DNA of 64,000 bases from Sphingobacterium sp. SGG-5 (GTDB lineage: Bacteria > Bacteroidota > Bacteroidia > Sphingobacteriales > Sphingobacteriaceae), in the NCBI RefSeq assembly GCF_011043525.1, contig NZ_JAAKGO010000005.1, forward strand, positions 1 to 64,000, in the 5' to 3' direction. The position numbers and the translations under genes are program-made. The notes beneath the pieces are model-generated. The model saw only the letters and a program-made list of their open reading frames with translations, ran no database searches and was not told the DNA's origin. Shown piece after piece: positions 18,504 through 27,755 of this stretch. How positions within the stretch are numbered: the first letter of the stretch is position 1; every line of letters begins with the position of its first letter.

Positions 18504-19130
18504 ATGAATTTTATCCGCAGACATTGGTTTGATATAGGAGGAATAGCAGGGGTTATTATACTTGTCGTCCTGCTGTTTTCTTATCAAAAACTTTCCAATT
18601 ATCAATTGTTAATGTGGCTGAGTCTAACTTCTCTGTTCTTTCATCAGATGGAAGAATACCGCATTGCCGGAACTTTCCCCGGAATGGTGAACCGTGTGAT
18701 GTTCAACAGTGATTTACCGGACAGGTATCCATTAAATAGCAATACATCGCTCATTATTAATGTTTATATGGGCTGGTCTATTTATCTGCTGGCAGTATGG
18801 GTAGGCGATAAATTCGTGTGGCTGGGTATGGCGACCATTTTAGTTTCACTTGGCAATATAATAGCACATACCTTCGTCTTTAATTTTAAAGGAAAAACAC
18901 TTTATAATGCTGGATTAATCACTTGTTGGCTGTTCTTTGCTCCTTGCGTTTTTTTCTTTTTCAGAATGATACATCAAGAACACCTAGCCACTAATGCAGA
19001 TTATTTAATTGGTGTACCTTTGGGAATTATCGTTAATATTTTTGGTGTATTAAAACCCATTACATGGCTTGCTGATAAAAATACATCTTATGTTTTTAAG
19101 TCCAACCAACTACTTCCTAAAGACCGTTAG
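18504..19130 (+). CDS. HXXEE domain membrane protein
   Basis: Protein of 208 residues with six or so hydrophobic helices. The first follows the short N-terminus MNFIRRHW (IAGVIILVVLLF). The family signature HxxEE is present as FFHQMEEYR near residue 48. A conserved NP-type loop and histidines occur further on (NIIAHTFVFNFKGK), as in other family members. The function of this family is unknown, though the conserved acidic and histidine residues suggest a membrane enzyme. It stands alone on the plus strand, 170 nt after the primase-helicase and 160 nt before the ArsR operon. Confidence 0.75.
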   Translation: MNFIRRHWFDIGGIAGVIILVVLLFSYQKLSNYQLLMWLSLTSLFFHQMEEYRIAGTFPGMVNRVMFNSDLPDRYPLNSNTSLIINVYMGWSIYLLAVWVGDKFVWLGMATILVSLGNIIAHTFVFNFKGKTLYNAGLITCWLFFAPCVFFFFRMIHQEHLATNADYLIGVPLGIIVNIFGVLKPITWLADKNTSYVFKSNQLLPKDR

Positions 19131-19231
19131 TTCTACTTTGCTTATATAAATCAACCGATGTCCGGCCGTTATAACAGCTGCAATTTTACCAGCATTCTTT
19201 AATATTCTATAATGGAAAAATAAAAAAATTC

Positions 19232-19271
19232 CACAAAAATTTGTGTAGTTAAATGACTACGTTTATATTTG
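19232..19271 (+). promoter_or_regulatory. Promoter and operator of the ArsR operon
   Basis: TATATTTG at 19264-19271 matches the Bacteroidota -7 element, and TTTG at 19240-19243 lies 20 nt upstream as the -33 element. Two inverted repeats overlap this region: CACAAA-AA-TTTGTG at 19232-19245 and GTAGT-N6-ACTAC at 19245-19260. Either would place a dimeric ArsR-type repressor across the promoter of its own gene, which starts 18 nt after the -7 box. Confidence 0.6.
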
Positions 19272-19289
19272 TAGCCAAATAACTTCATA

Positions 19290-19616
19290 ATGAGATTAAG
19301 ACGTGACGTATTTCAGGCCATTGCTGATCCCACAAGACGGGCAATATTGATGTTAGTTGCTACACAATCGATGACCGCAGGTGCAATTGCTTCAAACTTT
19401 GACACAGCAAGGCCAACTATTTCAAAACATTTGCAAATTCTTACCGAATGTGAATTACTAAAACAAGAGCAAAACGGCAGAGAAATGAATTATCACATCA
19501 ATGCAAATAAAATGAAAGAAGTAGCTGACTTTATTGAACCCTTCCGCAAAATGTGGGATGATAGATTTAACAAGTTGGAAACTGTAATGAAAGCGTATAA
19601 AAATACCACGAAGTAA
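19290..19616 (+). CDS. ArsR-family winged-helix regulator
   Basis: Protein of 108 residues with a winged helix-turn-helix. The ArsR signature is clear: [13 protein letters not shown] at the N-terminus, the recognition helix region [12 protein letters not shown], and the wing [18 protein letters not shown]. It lacks the metal-binding cysteine motif of arsenic sensors. This subtype usually regulates an adjacent SRPBCC gene, as seen here with SRPBCC and DoxX-like genes downstream on the same strand. Its ligand is unknown. Confidence 0.85.
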   Translation: MRLRRDVFQAIADPTRRAILMLVATQSMTAGAIASNFDTARPTISKHLQILTECELLKQEQNGREMNYHINANKMKEVADFIEPFRKMWDDRFNKLETVMKAYKNTTK

Positions 19617-19662
19617 CATTGATACCCATAAAAACTATACAACACAGATCAATTCATAAACA

Positions 19663-20127
19663 ATGGAACAAAAAACACAAGTAAATGCCGAAGACGGCAA
19701 ACAGGAAATCATCATTACAAGGGAGTTCGATCTACCTTTGGAATTACTGTTTAAAGCATACCAGGAACCCGAACTTGTTGAGCAATGGATGGGAACAAAA
19801 GTGCTGAAACTGGAAAATAAAAAACATGGTTCGTATGCCTTCGAGACATCGTACAATGGAAACGTGGCATTTCGTGCAAATGGTACAATACACGAATTTG
19901 TGCCGAACCAGAAAATTACACGAACATTTGAAATGGAAAACACACCGTTTCCCGTTCAACTCGAATATCTGGAGTTTGAAAAACTAACAAACGACACCAG
20001 CAAACTCACCATGCACATCGTATTTAAGTCTATCGAGTTCCGAAATCAATTGATGCAAATGCCATTTGCACAAGGCATCAATATGGCGCACAACAAACTA
20101 CAAGAAATCGTAAACAAACTAAAATAA
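19663..20127 (+). CDS. SRPBCC (AHSA1-like) protein
   Basis: Protein of 154 residues with the START/Bet v 1-like AHSA1 fold. It starts with the usual strand (IIITREFDLPLELLFKAYQEPELVEQWMG), continues with a long central sheet, and ends in the family's C-terminal helix (MQMPFAQGINMAHNKLQEIVNKL). These proteins form a hydrophobic pocket, but the ligands of this bacterial subgroup are not known. It sits 46 nt after the ArsR gene and 5 nt before the DoxX-like gene, an arrangement repeated elsewhere in this window. Confidence 0.85.
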   Translation: MEQKTQVNAEDGKQEIIITREFDLPLELLFKAYQEPELVEQWMGTKVLKLENKKHGSYAFETSYNGNVAFRANGTIHEFVPNQKITRTFEMENTPFPVQLEYLEFEKLTNDTSKLTMHIVFKSIEFRNQLMQMPFAQGINMAHNKLQEIVNKLK

Positions 20128-20132
20128 ACGTT

Positions 20133-20525
20133 ATGACAAAAAGAACGAAAATCATGTATTGGATAGCGACCGTATGGTTTGCGGTAGCAATGATTGCAAG
20201 CGGAATACAACAAATTTTTACCATTGGTGGATTTGTTGAAATCATGCAAAGATTGGGTTTCCCTATCTATTTTTCGGTTATTCTTGGTGTTTGGAAAATT
20301 GTAGGTGTTGTAGTCATACTCCTCCCAAAATTTCCTTTGTTAAAAGAGTGGGCTTATGCCGGATTTTTCTTTGTTATGTCGGGGGCAATTGTTTCTCATT
20401 TAGCAGCGGGAGATAAAGCTGTTGAATCGTTTGTACCGATGTTCCTTTTAGTCCTCATGGTTGTATCCTGGTATTTACGACCAACTAACAGAAAATGCAG
20501 TGTCAACGCCTTGCCCGGCGAATAA
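20133..20525 (+). CDS. DoxX-like membrane protein
   Basis: Protein of 130 residues with four transmembrane helices in the DoxX-like pattern: MYWIATVWFAVAMIASGIQQ, a second helix with FPIYFSVILGVWKIVGVVVIL, KEWAYAGFFFVMSGAIVSH, and the last before YLRPTNRK. Family members usually end just after this point, so the final residues (CSVNALPGE) may be an altered tail. The gene overlaps the next reading frame by 31 nt, which suggests a deletion has fused its 3' end to the following gene. Confidence 0.8.
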   Translation: MTKRTKIMYWIATVWFAVAMIASGIQQIFTIGGFVEIMQRLGFPIYFSVILGVWKIVGVVVILLPKFPLLKEWAYAGFFFVMSGAIVSHLAAGDKAVESFVPMFLLVLMVVSWYLRPTNRKCSVNALPGE

Positions 20526-21010
20526 CGAGATACGTACTTACCAAAGCTAATTTTTTCCGATATGCTGATGAGAAACTGGTCATTACCGCAGCGCATATTA
20601 TCCAGTGTATGAAAGACTCGGATATCTTTACACAACCGACCCCTCCCCTGTCGGAATTGGAGGAGACCTATGCAGATTATTATCAGAAGGTGGTCGATGC
20701 CAAAGGGGGAAACCGGGAAAAAGCGGCACTAAAGCGAGAAAGCAAGCGACGGCTGTCTGATATACTCCAGAAAATGGTATTCTATGTTAACGTAGTGAGC
20801 GACGGTAATCTGTCCAAACTGTATAGCTCTGGGTTTCCCGTCTTAGCCCAAAAAAAGACGGGAACAGTTCCGGACACAGCAATTCACAACGCTCTGCTGA
20901 TGGTATTAACCCAACATCTTGTTGTTATAAATATCGTTAAATCAAAGGACGAAAGCAATTCACAACCGGGAGGATTGCGTAATGAACCAAATGAACCCGA
21001 TAGCTTGTAG
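20495..21010 (+). CDS. Truncated paralogue of the fibronectin-type protein at 21617
   Basis: Open frame of 171 residues. Residues about 17-125 align with the N-terminal part of the gene at 21617: TQPTPPLSELEETYADY against TEPNPPLTELEAAIADY, and a shared VFYVN/AFYVN plus YSSGF/LSSGF stretch. After SSGF the fibronectin type III part is missing and is replaced by unrelated sequence. The only ATG lies inside the DoxX-like gene, so the original start may have been lost. It ends in TAG at 21008-21010 and the 21-bp array begins right behind it. Probably a decaying copy. Confidence 0.5.
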   Translation: MQCQRLARRITRYVLTKANFFRYADEKLVITAAHIIQCMKDSDIFTQPTPPLSELEETYADYYQKVVDAKGGNREKAALKRESKRRLSDILQKMVFYVNVVSDGNLSKLYSSGFPVLAQKKTGTVPDTAIHNALLMVLTQHLVVINIVKSKDESNSQPGGLRNEPNEPDSL

Positions 21011-21011
21011 T

Positions 21012-21452
21012 GCAAAGGACATTGCCTACGGCTCAGGAACAAAAGTTTCTACGTCGCAGGCTACGGTTTTCGCATCGCAGGAAATAACCTCCGAGCCACA
21101 GGAGGTTTCCCAAGCAACGCAGACTACAACCTGCATCCCACGGACAACGACCGTCGAACCGAAGGAAACGGTTTACACATCGCAAACAGTGACTTCCGCC
21201 TCGCAGGAAACAACCTACGAGCCACAGGAGGTTTCCCAAGCAACGCAGACTACAACCTACGCCCCACGGACAGCGGTTCCCAAACCGGAGGAAACGGTCT
21301 CCACCTTGCAGACAGTGGCTTCCGCATCGCAGGAAACAACCTCCGAGCCACAGGAGGTTTCCCAAGCTCCGTAAACGACTGCCTGCATCCCAAGGGCAAC
21401 AGTTCCCGAACCGGAGGAAACGGTTTACACATCGCAAACAACAGGTTCCGAT
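21012..21452 (+). repeat. 21-bp tandem array with 126-bp higher-order period
   Basis: About 20 units of 21 bp follow one another without spacers. The clearest units start at 21054, 21075, 21096 and so on. A strongly conserved marker (GAGCCACAGGAGG) recurs at 21093, 21219 and 21345, exactly 126 bp (six units) apart. In frame with 21054 the units read as heptapeptides such as SQETTSE and PQEVSQA, from an ATG at 20982 to a TAA at 21372. Another forward frame reads AGNNLRA and TGGFPSN and is open from 21011 to 21604 without a start codon. Because 21 is divisible by 3, open frames arise by structure alone, so coding status is undecided. Confidence 0.85.
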
Positions 21453-21616
21453 GTAAAAGTAAGTTCATTTCAGTAAAAGTATGTTCAACCTTGTCTATAA
21501 AATTGACGCTGCACATATTCCCTATTATGTTTGTCCCTGTCCGTTGCAACGACCAGGGGAAATCCGAAAACCTGCGAATGAGAGTAGGAATTTATTTAAC
21601 ATAAAATTCTTTTATC

Positions 21617-22252
21617 ATGAAACGACAAGTAAAAATTAACTATGAGAAGTACCGCGATGCGGATCTGGGATATCTTGCCAGCACCGTGCATCAAGCACTC
21701 AGTGAGAATGCAGAGTTCTTCACGGAACCGAATCCACCGCTGACCGAACTTGAAGCTGCTATTGCGGACTACGACGAGAAAATGCAGTTTACCAACGGGA
21801 AAGGTAGTCCGTACAACTCCGAATCCAAGAACGCCAGCAAACGGGCATTAGTCGATGTCCTACGCAGATTGGCCTTCTATGTCAATACCACATGTAACGG
21901 TGTGGTGCACCAACTACTCAGCTCAGGATTCCGGCTCAAGGATCTTCGCAAAGATCTGACCGTGCCGACCACCCCTACCCGAGTCCGCCTCGTGGACGGT
22001 GAATTGAGCGGCCAGTTGGCACTGCTCTTCGACTCGGTACCCAAGGCCTCGGAATACGAATACCAGTTAGGCACGATAATCAGTGGAGAAATCGTCTGGG
22101 GCGATATCGCTTCCTTCCGAAATGGTCGCGTGAGACGTAATAACATCATCCGCAACCTGACGCCTGCGGTAACATATTACGCTCGCGTACGTGCCCGCAA
22201 TCCAGAAGGGCTAAGCGACTGGAGTGAACCTGTATCGCAGATTGCCCGGTAG
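21617..22252 (+). CDS. Fibronectin type III domain protein
   Basis: Protein of 211 residues. The N-terminal half is a helical domain found in Bacteroidota proteins of unknown function (FFTEPNPPLTELEAAIADY, then ALVDVLRRLAFYVNTTCNG). The C-terminal half is one fibronectin type III domain: VPTTPTRVRLVDGELSG at the start and YYARVRARNPEGLSDWSEPV at the end. It has no signal peptide. A shortened paralogue lies upstream at 20495, and the 21-bp array separates the two copies. Function unknown. Confidence 0.7.
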   Translation: MKRQVKINYEKYRDADLGYLASTVHQALSENAEFFTEPNPPLTELEAAIADYDEKMQFTNGKGSPYNSESKNASKRALVDVLRRLAFYVNTTCNGVVHQLLSSGFRLKDLRKDLTVPTTPTRVRLVDGELSGQLALLFDSVPKASEYEYQLGTIISGEIVWGDIASFRNGRVRRNNIIRNLTPAVTYYARVRARNPEGLSDWSEPVSQIAR

Positions 22253-22285
22253 CCCTGGGTGATGCCATATAGTTCCATAAACCCC

Positions 22286-22320
22286 AACCCGTCGGCAGCC
22301 TTCGGGCAGCTGACAGGGTT
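22286..22320. terminator. Hairpin between convergent genes
   Basis: AACCCGTCGGCAG pairs with CAGCTGACAGGGTT with one bulged base and few mismatches. The apex is a CC-TTCG-GG tetraloop, a very stable cap. It lies between the convergent ends of the fibronectin-type gene and the DUF983 gene. A long T-run is absent, so it may work as a stabilising 3' structure as well as a terminator. Confidence 0.6.
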
Positions 22321-22330
22321 GATATATATC

Positions 22331-22753
22331 TTAACCTAACCTCTCCATACACCGCTTATACCATTCCGGTTTAAATTTGAATTGCGGTGTCATCCAATAC
22401 AACAGTACAATCCTCGAATACCTGTAATTGAACGGTGCAAGTATAATCGTTACCCCTACGGCAACGATCAAATAAAGCCAGGGCGAATCCAGATTCTTCG
22501 TCAATATATAAGTTCCGACACACGCGGTGACCAACTGTGCCACAACAAAAACATAGCTCACATACATAGCCACATAAAAATAACCGGGCTCCTTTTCAAA
22601 CTTCAAATCACAACACGGACAGACACGCTTCATCTTTTTTGAACTCAAGCTCAATAAGGGTCCCTCAAACATATCGCCTGTGCGACATCGTGGACATTTG
22701 CCTTTCAATGCACTTTGAAATTCACTAGGCCAATTCAGCTCGCTTTTTTCCAT
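22331..22753 (-). CDS. DUF983 membrane protein
   Basis: Protein of 140 residues with the DUF983 pattern: an N-terminal zinc-ribbon-like region with two cysteine pairs (KGKCPRCRTGDMF and RVCPCCDLKFEKEPG), then two transmembrane helices (about residues 70-115). The ATG at 22753 is preferred, because upstream codons run antisense to the next gene and are not protein-like. The family is common in Bacteroidota and Alphaproteobacteria, and its function is unknown. Confidence 0.8.
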   Translation of the reverse strand: MEKSELNWPSEFQSALKGKCPRCRTGDMFEGPLLSLSSKKMKRVCPCCDLKFEKEPGYFYVAMYVSYVFVVAQLVTACVGTYILTKNLDSPWLYLIVAVGVTIILAPFNYRYSRIVLLYWMTPQFKFKPEWYKRCMERLG

Positions 22754-22912
22754 ATTTAATCCTTCTTTCATAAAGACCACTACTTCGATTATCCTTTTTC
22801 CCACAAAAATACGATAAATATCAGTTATAATAAGTGGTAACTTATCTGTTTCATGTAATAATCGGAGATACGATACTACCTTGTAGAAGTTTACCAAAAA
22901 ATTGCGATATTT

Positions 22913-24552
22913 ATGAGCAAGAACCGAATTATGCGAAAATATATCCTTCTTGTTGGTAAGTTGCTTTTTATCGTTCTGCTCACGGCTCAAAGCCGTCAGG
23001 ATATGCAAGATGTAGAAAGACATCTCGACGAACTGCTTCAAAACAGAGATTTCTACCACAAGAAAAGAGAAGATGCAATTAAAAAACTCAAGGCTGAAGC
23101 ACAGCGAAATTTTTCCGACCGGAAAAGATACTTCGAAAAAAATTATGAGCTCTTTCAGGTCTATAAAAAGTTTCAAAGCGACTCGGCTTTAAATTACATT
23201 ACCAAATGTAAAAACATTGCTTCCGAGCTGTCGGATTCAATCCGAACGATAGTGGACCTCGATCTGGTCGGTGTCTATTCAACCATAGGTCGTTATATCG
23301 AATCGCGGGACCTACTATATACCATAGCCAGACATAACCTACCTTCTGGCCTTCTCGCCAAATATTTCGATACCTATAGCTCCTTTTACAGTCACTATGG
23401 CCAGAGCAATAATAACGCATCCTTCTATCAGAAAAGCGAAGCGTATAGAGATTCTTTATTGACTGTACTGGACAGGTCCTCTTCTGCCTACCGGCTATCC
23501 TACGCGACGAAAGTCCTTTTCCAAGGAGATAGAACACTGGCGAAGAAATTATTTACAACATTGTTGGAGGAAAACGAGACTGATCTGGAGAAAAAAGCTA
23601 TTGTCACCTATTTCCTGGGCCTGATTTATAGACAGGAGAAGGACATTGATCTGCAAAAGTATTATTATACCTTATCGGCATGTGCCGATATAGAGCTGGC
23701 GAATAAAGATAATGCGTCGCTCCAAGATTTGCCCTGACCTATTACGAGCTGGGCGACGTGGATCGCGCCTTTCTTTTGATTGAGAAAGCGATCGACGATG
23801 CGATGTTCTGCAATGTACGGTATCGTATCATCGAGGGAACCTCCTTCTACCCTATTATTAATGCGGCTTATCAGAAACAGATCAGCAACCATAATAAGAA
23901 GCTGATCCTTAATCTCTATCTAATCAGCCTGCTGTCGCTAATACTTATTATCGGCATGGCCATCATCTACAAGCAAGTAAAACGGCTGAACAAAATAAAA
24001 CGTGAACTCTCGGCGACCAACAGCCAGCTCATTGATCTCAACCGACAAATCAACAAAAGCAATATCGACCTATCCGAAGCCAATCATATCAAAGAAGAAT
24101 ATATCGCACAGTTCTTCGACATGTGTTCGTCGTACATCGAGAAAATAGACAGTATTAGAAAAGTTCTTTTAAAAAAAGCATCCAACAATCAGATACCCGC
24201 TCTGATTGATCAACTGAAATCGACCACTGTTGTTGAGCAGGAAGTCATCGAACTATACCATAATTTTGATAGTATATTTCTCAACCTCTACCCTTCTTTC
24301 GTCGAGGATTTCAATAGTCTCTTAAAGGAAGACGAACAGATATATCCAAAAAAAGGTGAATTGCTCAACACAGAACTACGCATCTTTGCCCTTATCCGGC
24401 TCGGCATAGACGACAGCATAAAGATTGCCAGCTTCTTGCGTTATTCCCTACGCACGGTCTACAATTACCGGACAAAAGTCCGTAACAAGGCAGCAGTATC
24501 ACGAGTGGAGTTCGAAGATAAAGTTAAACAAATTGCTGTATTGGAGCGTTAA
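22913..24552 (+). pseudogene. DUF6377 PUL regulator with a -1 frameshift
   Basis: Two frames join to one protein of about 545 residues. The first part (from MSKNRIMRKY) has a signal-like hydrophobic N-terminus and a TPR-like helical region. It stops at 23735-23737 right after ASLQDLP. Restoring one base near 23730 gives a reading into LTYYELGDVDRAFLLIEKA and the rest. Then come a transmembrane helix (LISLLSLILIIGMAIIY), a coiled coil, and a C-terminal helix-turn-helix-like domain (LNTELRIFALIRLGIDDSIKIASFLRYS). DUF6377 proteins are membrane-bound regulators often next to SusC/SusD pairs, and this gene directly precedes one. Unless the shift is an assembly error, the regulator is inactive. Confidence 0.75.
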
Positions 24553-24779
24553 CATATTACACTAACGCTATTTTCTTAGTACTTTTTGAAGTTCCCAGTA
24601 CGATAAAATCAGTTGATTATCAGATATTTAATTTTATTTAGCGGTACTTTTTAGCGACCTACCATAGTTTTTGAGAAAGTCTAAGAGTAGTTTTGAATAG
24701 TGTTACTTCTGTAGAACAATCGTTCATTGCAGAAGGAAACATGCTAATCATTATTTTATAAACTAACGCTAAGAGTCCT
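24553..24779 (+). promoter_or_regulatory. Leader and promoter region of the SusC operon
   Basis: Gap of 227 bp upstream of susC. TAGTTTTG at 24688-24695 fits the -7 consensus TAnnTTTG and would leave a leader of about 80 nt. A TTTG at 24670-24673 is closer than the usual -33 spacing, so the match is only moderate. No riboswitch was recognised. Confidence 0.35.
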
Positions 24780-27752
24780 ATGATCTTTTTAAAATTTAAA
24801 AGCAAATTGTATTTTCTCTTCGTGTGGCAAATGATCTTCTTTTTTCATTTGTCGGCACAGTCTACTGATCCGATTAGTGGACGCGTAACGGATGCAAGGA
24901 CACAAGAACCTCTAATCGGTGTGTCTGTGTACCAAAAGGGAACAACAAACGGTACGGTAACGGACGTAGAAGGCCGCTTTACCTTATCAGCACCAGCGGA
25001 TGCGATACTGGTTTTTCAGTATTTAGGGTATACTTCTCAGGAAGTTCCTGTCGCATCGGGCTCCTTGACCATCGCGTTGGAGCCGACAGAGAATGTGTTA
25101 GAGGATGTTATTGTGATCGGCTACGGCTCGGTGAGACGTGGTGATGTTACTACAGCTATCTCTTCTGTCTCGACGGAGGATTTGGAACAACGCCCTATCG
25201 TCAATGTCGGCCAGGCACTTCAAGGAAGAGCAGCCGGGGTATCGGTCATGCAGCCCAGTGGTACGCCAGGAGGAGAAATGTCTATTCGCGTTCGGGGAAC
25301 GACTTCTTTTAATGGCAGCAATGATCCCCTGTATGTGGTCGATGGAGTGCCCGTGGACAATATTAAATTCTTATCGCCCAATGATATTTCGGATATCCAG
25401 ATCCTAAAAGATGCCTCTTCGGCAGCTATCTATGGATCAAGGGCCGCCAATGGAGTGGTTCTGATTACGACAAAGTCGGGCACAACCGGCCAAGCACGAA
25501 TCAGCTTAAACGGACAGCTGACACATAATATCGTCGACAATTCTTTCGAGGTACTGAATACGGAACAATATCGGGAACTGCAAAAGGAAATTGGGATGAT
25601 CAATCTACCTGAGAGCTTGACGGATAAAACGGATTGGTTTAAAGAGGCTTACCAAACGGGAAGACTTGAAAACTATCAGCTTTCTATATCCGACGGAACG
25701 GAAAAGCTCAAATATTACTTATCGGGTGGATATGTCAACGAAAAAGGGGTGTTGAATGCGGCTTTCTTCAAACGGTACAACTTCCGGGCAAACATTGAAA
25801 ATAAAGTAAGATCTTGGTTGACCGTAAATGCGAATATCAACTATTCGGATTACAACAATAACGGTGTTTCTACTGGTACGGGAGCCAATCGTGGGGGCGT
25901 GGTCTTGTCGGTCGTCAATACGCCTACGTATGCACCGATATGGGACGAAAGTAATCCAGCTCAATACTATAACAACTTCTTTGGTATCTCTAATATTACC
26001 AGCCCGCTTGAAAACCTTGCACGCAGTGCCAACAACAAGTACCGGGAAAACAGGTTATTGGCTGCGGGAAGCGCTTTGTTTACTTTTCTCCCCAACCTCA
26101 ATCTAAAGTCGTCTTTCGCACTGGATCGTCGGAACGCCGTAAATACCACTTTTTTGGATCCCATCTCGACAGCTTGGGGACGTAATCAATTTGGTGAAGG
26201 GTCGGATACACGAAATATGAACACAGTACTGACATGGGACAATGTACTGACTTACAAGACTAACTTCGATCGGCACAATCTGGAAACGATGGTTGGTAGC
26301 TCCTGGACAGACTCCAAGTATACCAACAATTATATTTATGGTTCGCACTACAGAAATGATCTTATCCAAACGTTGAATGCCGCCAACAAAATTTCTTGGG
26401 ATGGTACAGGATCGGGAGCTTCCGAATGGGGTATCATGTCCTATTTTGCCCGTGCGATGTACAACTTCGATAGTCGATATTTACTAACAGCGAACTTACG
26501 TGCGGATGGGTCTTCCAAAATACATCCTGATCTGCGTTGGGGATATTTCCCGTCTTTATCGGCGGCTTGGCGTATTTCTTCTGAATCATTTATGCAGGAT
26601 GTCACATGGATCGATGACTTAAAGATCCGGGGTGGTTGGGGACAAACGGGTAATCAATCGGGCATCGGAGATTATGCGTTCTTGCAACGGTATTCAATCA
26701 GCCGTATCCCCTGGTACGAAGAGGGGAATGCAAATGCTGTGCCTAGCATCAGCCCGAGCAATCTTCGTACACGTGACCTCAAGTGGGAAACCACTACACA
26801 ATCGAATGTGGGGATTGATGTCACCACGTTTAATAACCGGCTAACAGTGGCTATGGATTACTATCATAAAAAGACAACCGATATGCTTATGTATGTCAGC
26901 CTCCCGGAAGGACAAACGGCTTCTTCTATCGTGCGGAACGAAGGGGAAATGACAAATAAGGGTTTCGAATTCGCTGTGAGTTCCAAAAATATGCGGAACA
27001 ATTTCATTTGGGATACGGATTTCAACATTTCCTTTAACCGGAATAAACTGGATAAACTGGCCCTCCAACAAATCTACAGCACAGCTGTAACGAGCGAGAC
27101 CGTAAATGATCCTGTCGTGCGGAACGAACCGGGCAGGCCGCTTGGTGGATTCTTCGGTTATATCAGCGACGGTGTAGATCCAGAAACAGGAGAATTGATG
27201 TACCGCGATCTGAATACAGATGGAGTCATATCTTCTTCGGATCGTACCTATATCGGTGATCCTAATCCAAAATTCACCTATGGGATGACCAATAATTTTT
27301 CCTGGAAAAACTTTGATCTCAGCATATTTATCCAAGGTAGCCAAGGGAACGATATCTTCAATGCCAGCCGGATGGAAACCGAAGGAATGTATGATGGCAA
27401 AAACCAAACTACCCGTGTGCTGGACAGATGGCAAATCCCAGGTCAGATTACGGATGTTCCGAAAGCTAATTTTATTATGCGTAATTCCACCTACTTTGTT
27501 GAAGATGGCAGCTATTTAAGGCTGAAGAATATTTCGCTGGCTTATAACTTTTCGGTAGAGAAGTTAAAAAGACTTGGGGTGACACGTATACAACCTTACT
27601 TATCAGCGAGCAATTTATTGACGCTGACCAAATATACAGGTATGGATCCGGAGGTCAATCAATGGGGAAACAGCGGAGCAGTACAAGGAATAGATTGGGG
27701 GACATATCCGCACAGTCGCTCTTTTGTTGTCGGAATTAATCTTGGATTTTAA
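24780..27752 (+). CDS. SusC-like TonB-dependent transporter
   Basis: Outer-membrane glycan importer of 990 residues. A signal peptide (ending near FFFHLSAQS) is followed by a CarboxypepD_reg-like domain (GRVTDARTQEPLIGVSVYQKGT, residues about 35-110). Next is the TonB box and plug (EDVIVIGYGSVRRGD, then VDGVPVDNIKFL and the conserved SAAIYGSRAANGVVLITTK). The rest is a beta-barrel ending with aromatic RSFVVGINLGF. It pairs with the SusD lipoprotein 3 nt downstream and imports oligosaccharides using proton motive force through TonB. Length and motifs indicate an intact gene. Confidence 0.95.
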   Translation: MIFLKFKSKLYFLFVWQMIFFFHLSAQSTDPISGRVTDARTQEPLIGVSVYQKGTTNGTVTDVEGRFTLSAPADAILVFQYLGYTSQEVPVASGSLTIALEPTENVLEDVIVIGYGSVRRGDVTTAISSVSTEDLEQRPIVNVGQALQGRAAGVSVMQPSGTPGGEMSIRVRGTTSFNGSNDPLYVVDGVPVDNIKFLSPNDISDIQILKDASSAAIYGSRAANGVVLITTKSGTTGQARISLNGQLTHNIVDNSFEVLNTEQYRELQKEIGMINLPESLTDKTDWFKEAYQTGRLENYQLSISDGTEKLKYYLSGGYVNEKGVLNAAFFKRYNFRANIENKVRSWLTVNANINYSDYNNNGVSTGTGANRGGVVLSVVNTPTYAPIWDESNPAQYYNNFFGISNITSPLENLARSANNKYRENRLLAAGSALFTFLPNLNLKSSFALDRRNAVNTTFLDPISTAWGRNQFGEGSDTRNMNTVLTWDNVLTYKTNFDRHNLETMVGSSWTDSKYTNNYIYGSHYRNDLIQTLNAANKISWDGTGSGASEWGIMSYFARAMYNFDSRYLLTANLRADGSSKIHPDLRWGYFPSLSAAWRISSESFMQDVTWIDDLKIRGGWGQTGNQSGIGDYAFLQRYSISRIPWYEEGNANAVPSISPSNLRTRDLKWETTTQSNVGIDVTTFNNRLTVAMDYYHKKTTDMLMYVSLPEGQTASSIVRNEGEMTNKGFEFAVSSKNMRNNFIWDTDFNISFNRNKLDKLALQQIYSTAVTSETVNDPVVRNEPGRPLGGFFGYISDGVDPETGELMYRDLNTDGVISSSDRTYIGDPNPKFTYGMTNNFSWKNFDLSIFIQGSQGNDIFNASRMETEGMYDGKNQTTRVLDRWQIPGQITDVPKANFIMRNSTYFVEDGSYLRLKNISLAYNFSVEKLKRLGVTRIQPYLSASNLLTLTKYTGMDPEVNQWGNSGAVQGIDWGTYPHSRSFVVGINLGF

Positions 27753-27755
27753 GCT

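Noticed and set aside
20982..21374. Serine/threonine/glutamine-rich repeat protein
   Set aside because: A 21-bp repeat keeps frames open automatically. The frame starts inside the preceding gene, and another forward frame and the reverse strand are equally open, so no frame can be preferred.
21012..21452. 21-bp array as a CRISPR array
   Set aside because: Units follow each other without unique spacers, repeats are too short and too variable, and no cas gene is in the window.
22754..23176. N-terminal extension of the DUF983 gene
   Set aside because: It is antisense to the DUF6377 gene, and the DUF983 family starts at the ATG at 22753.
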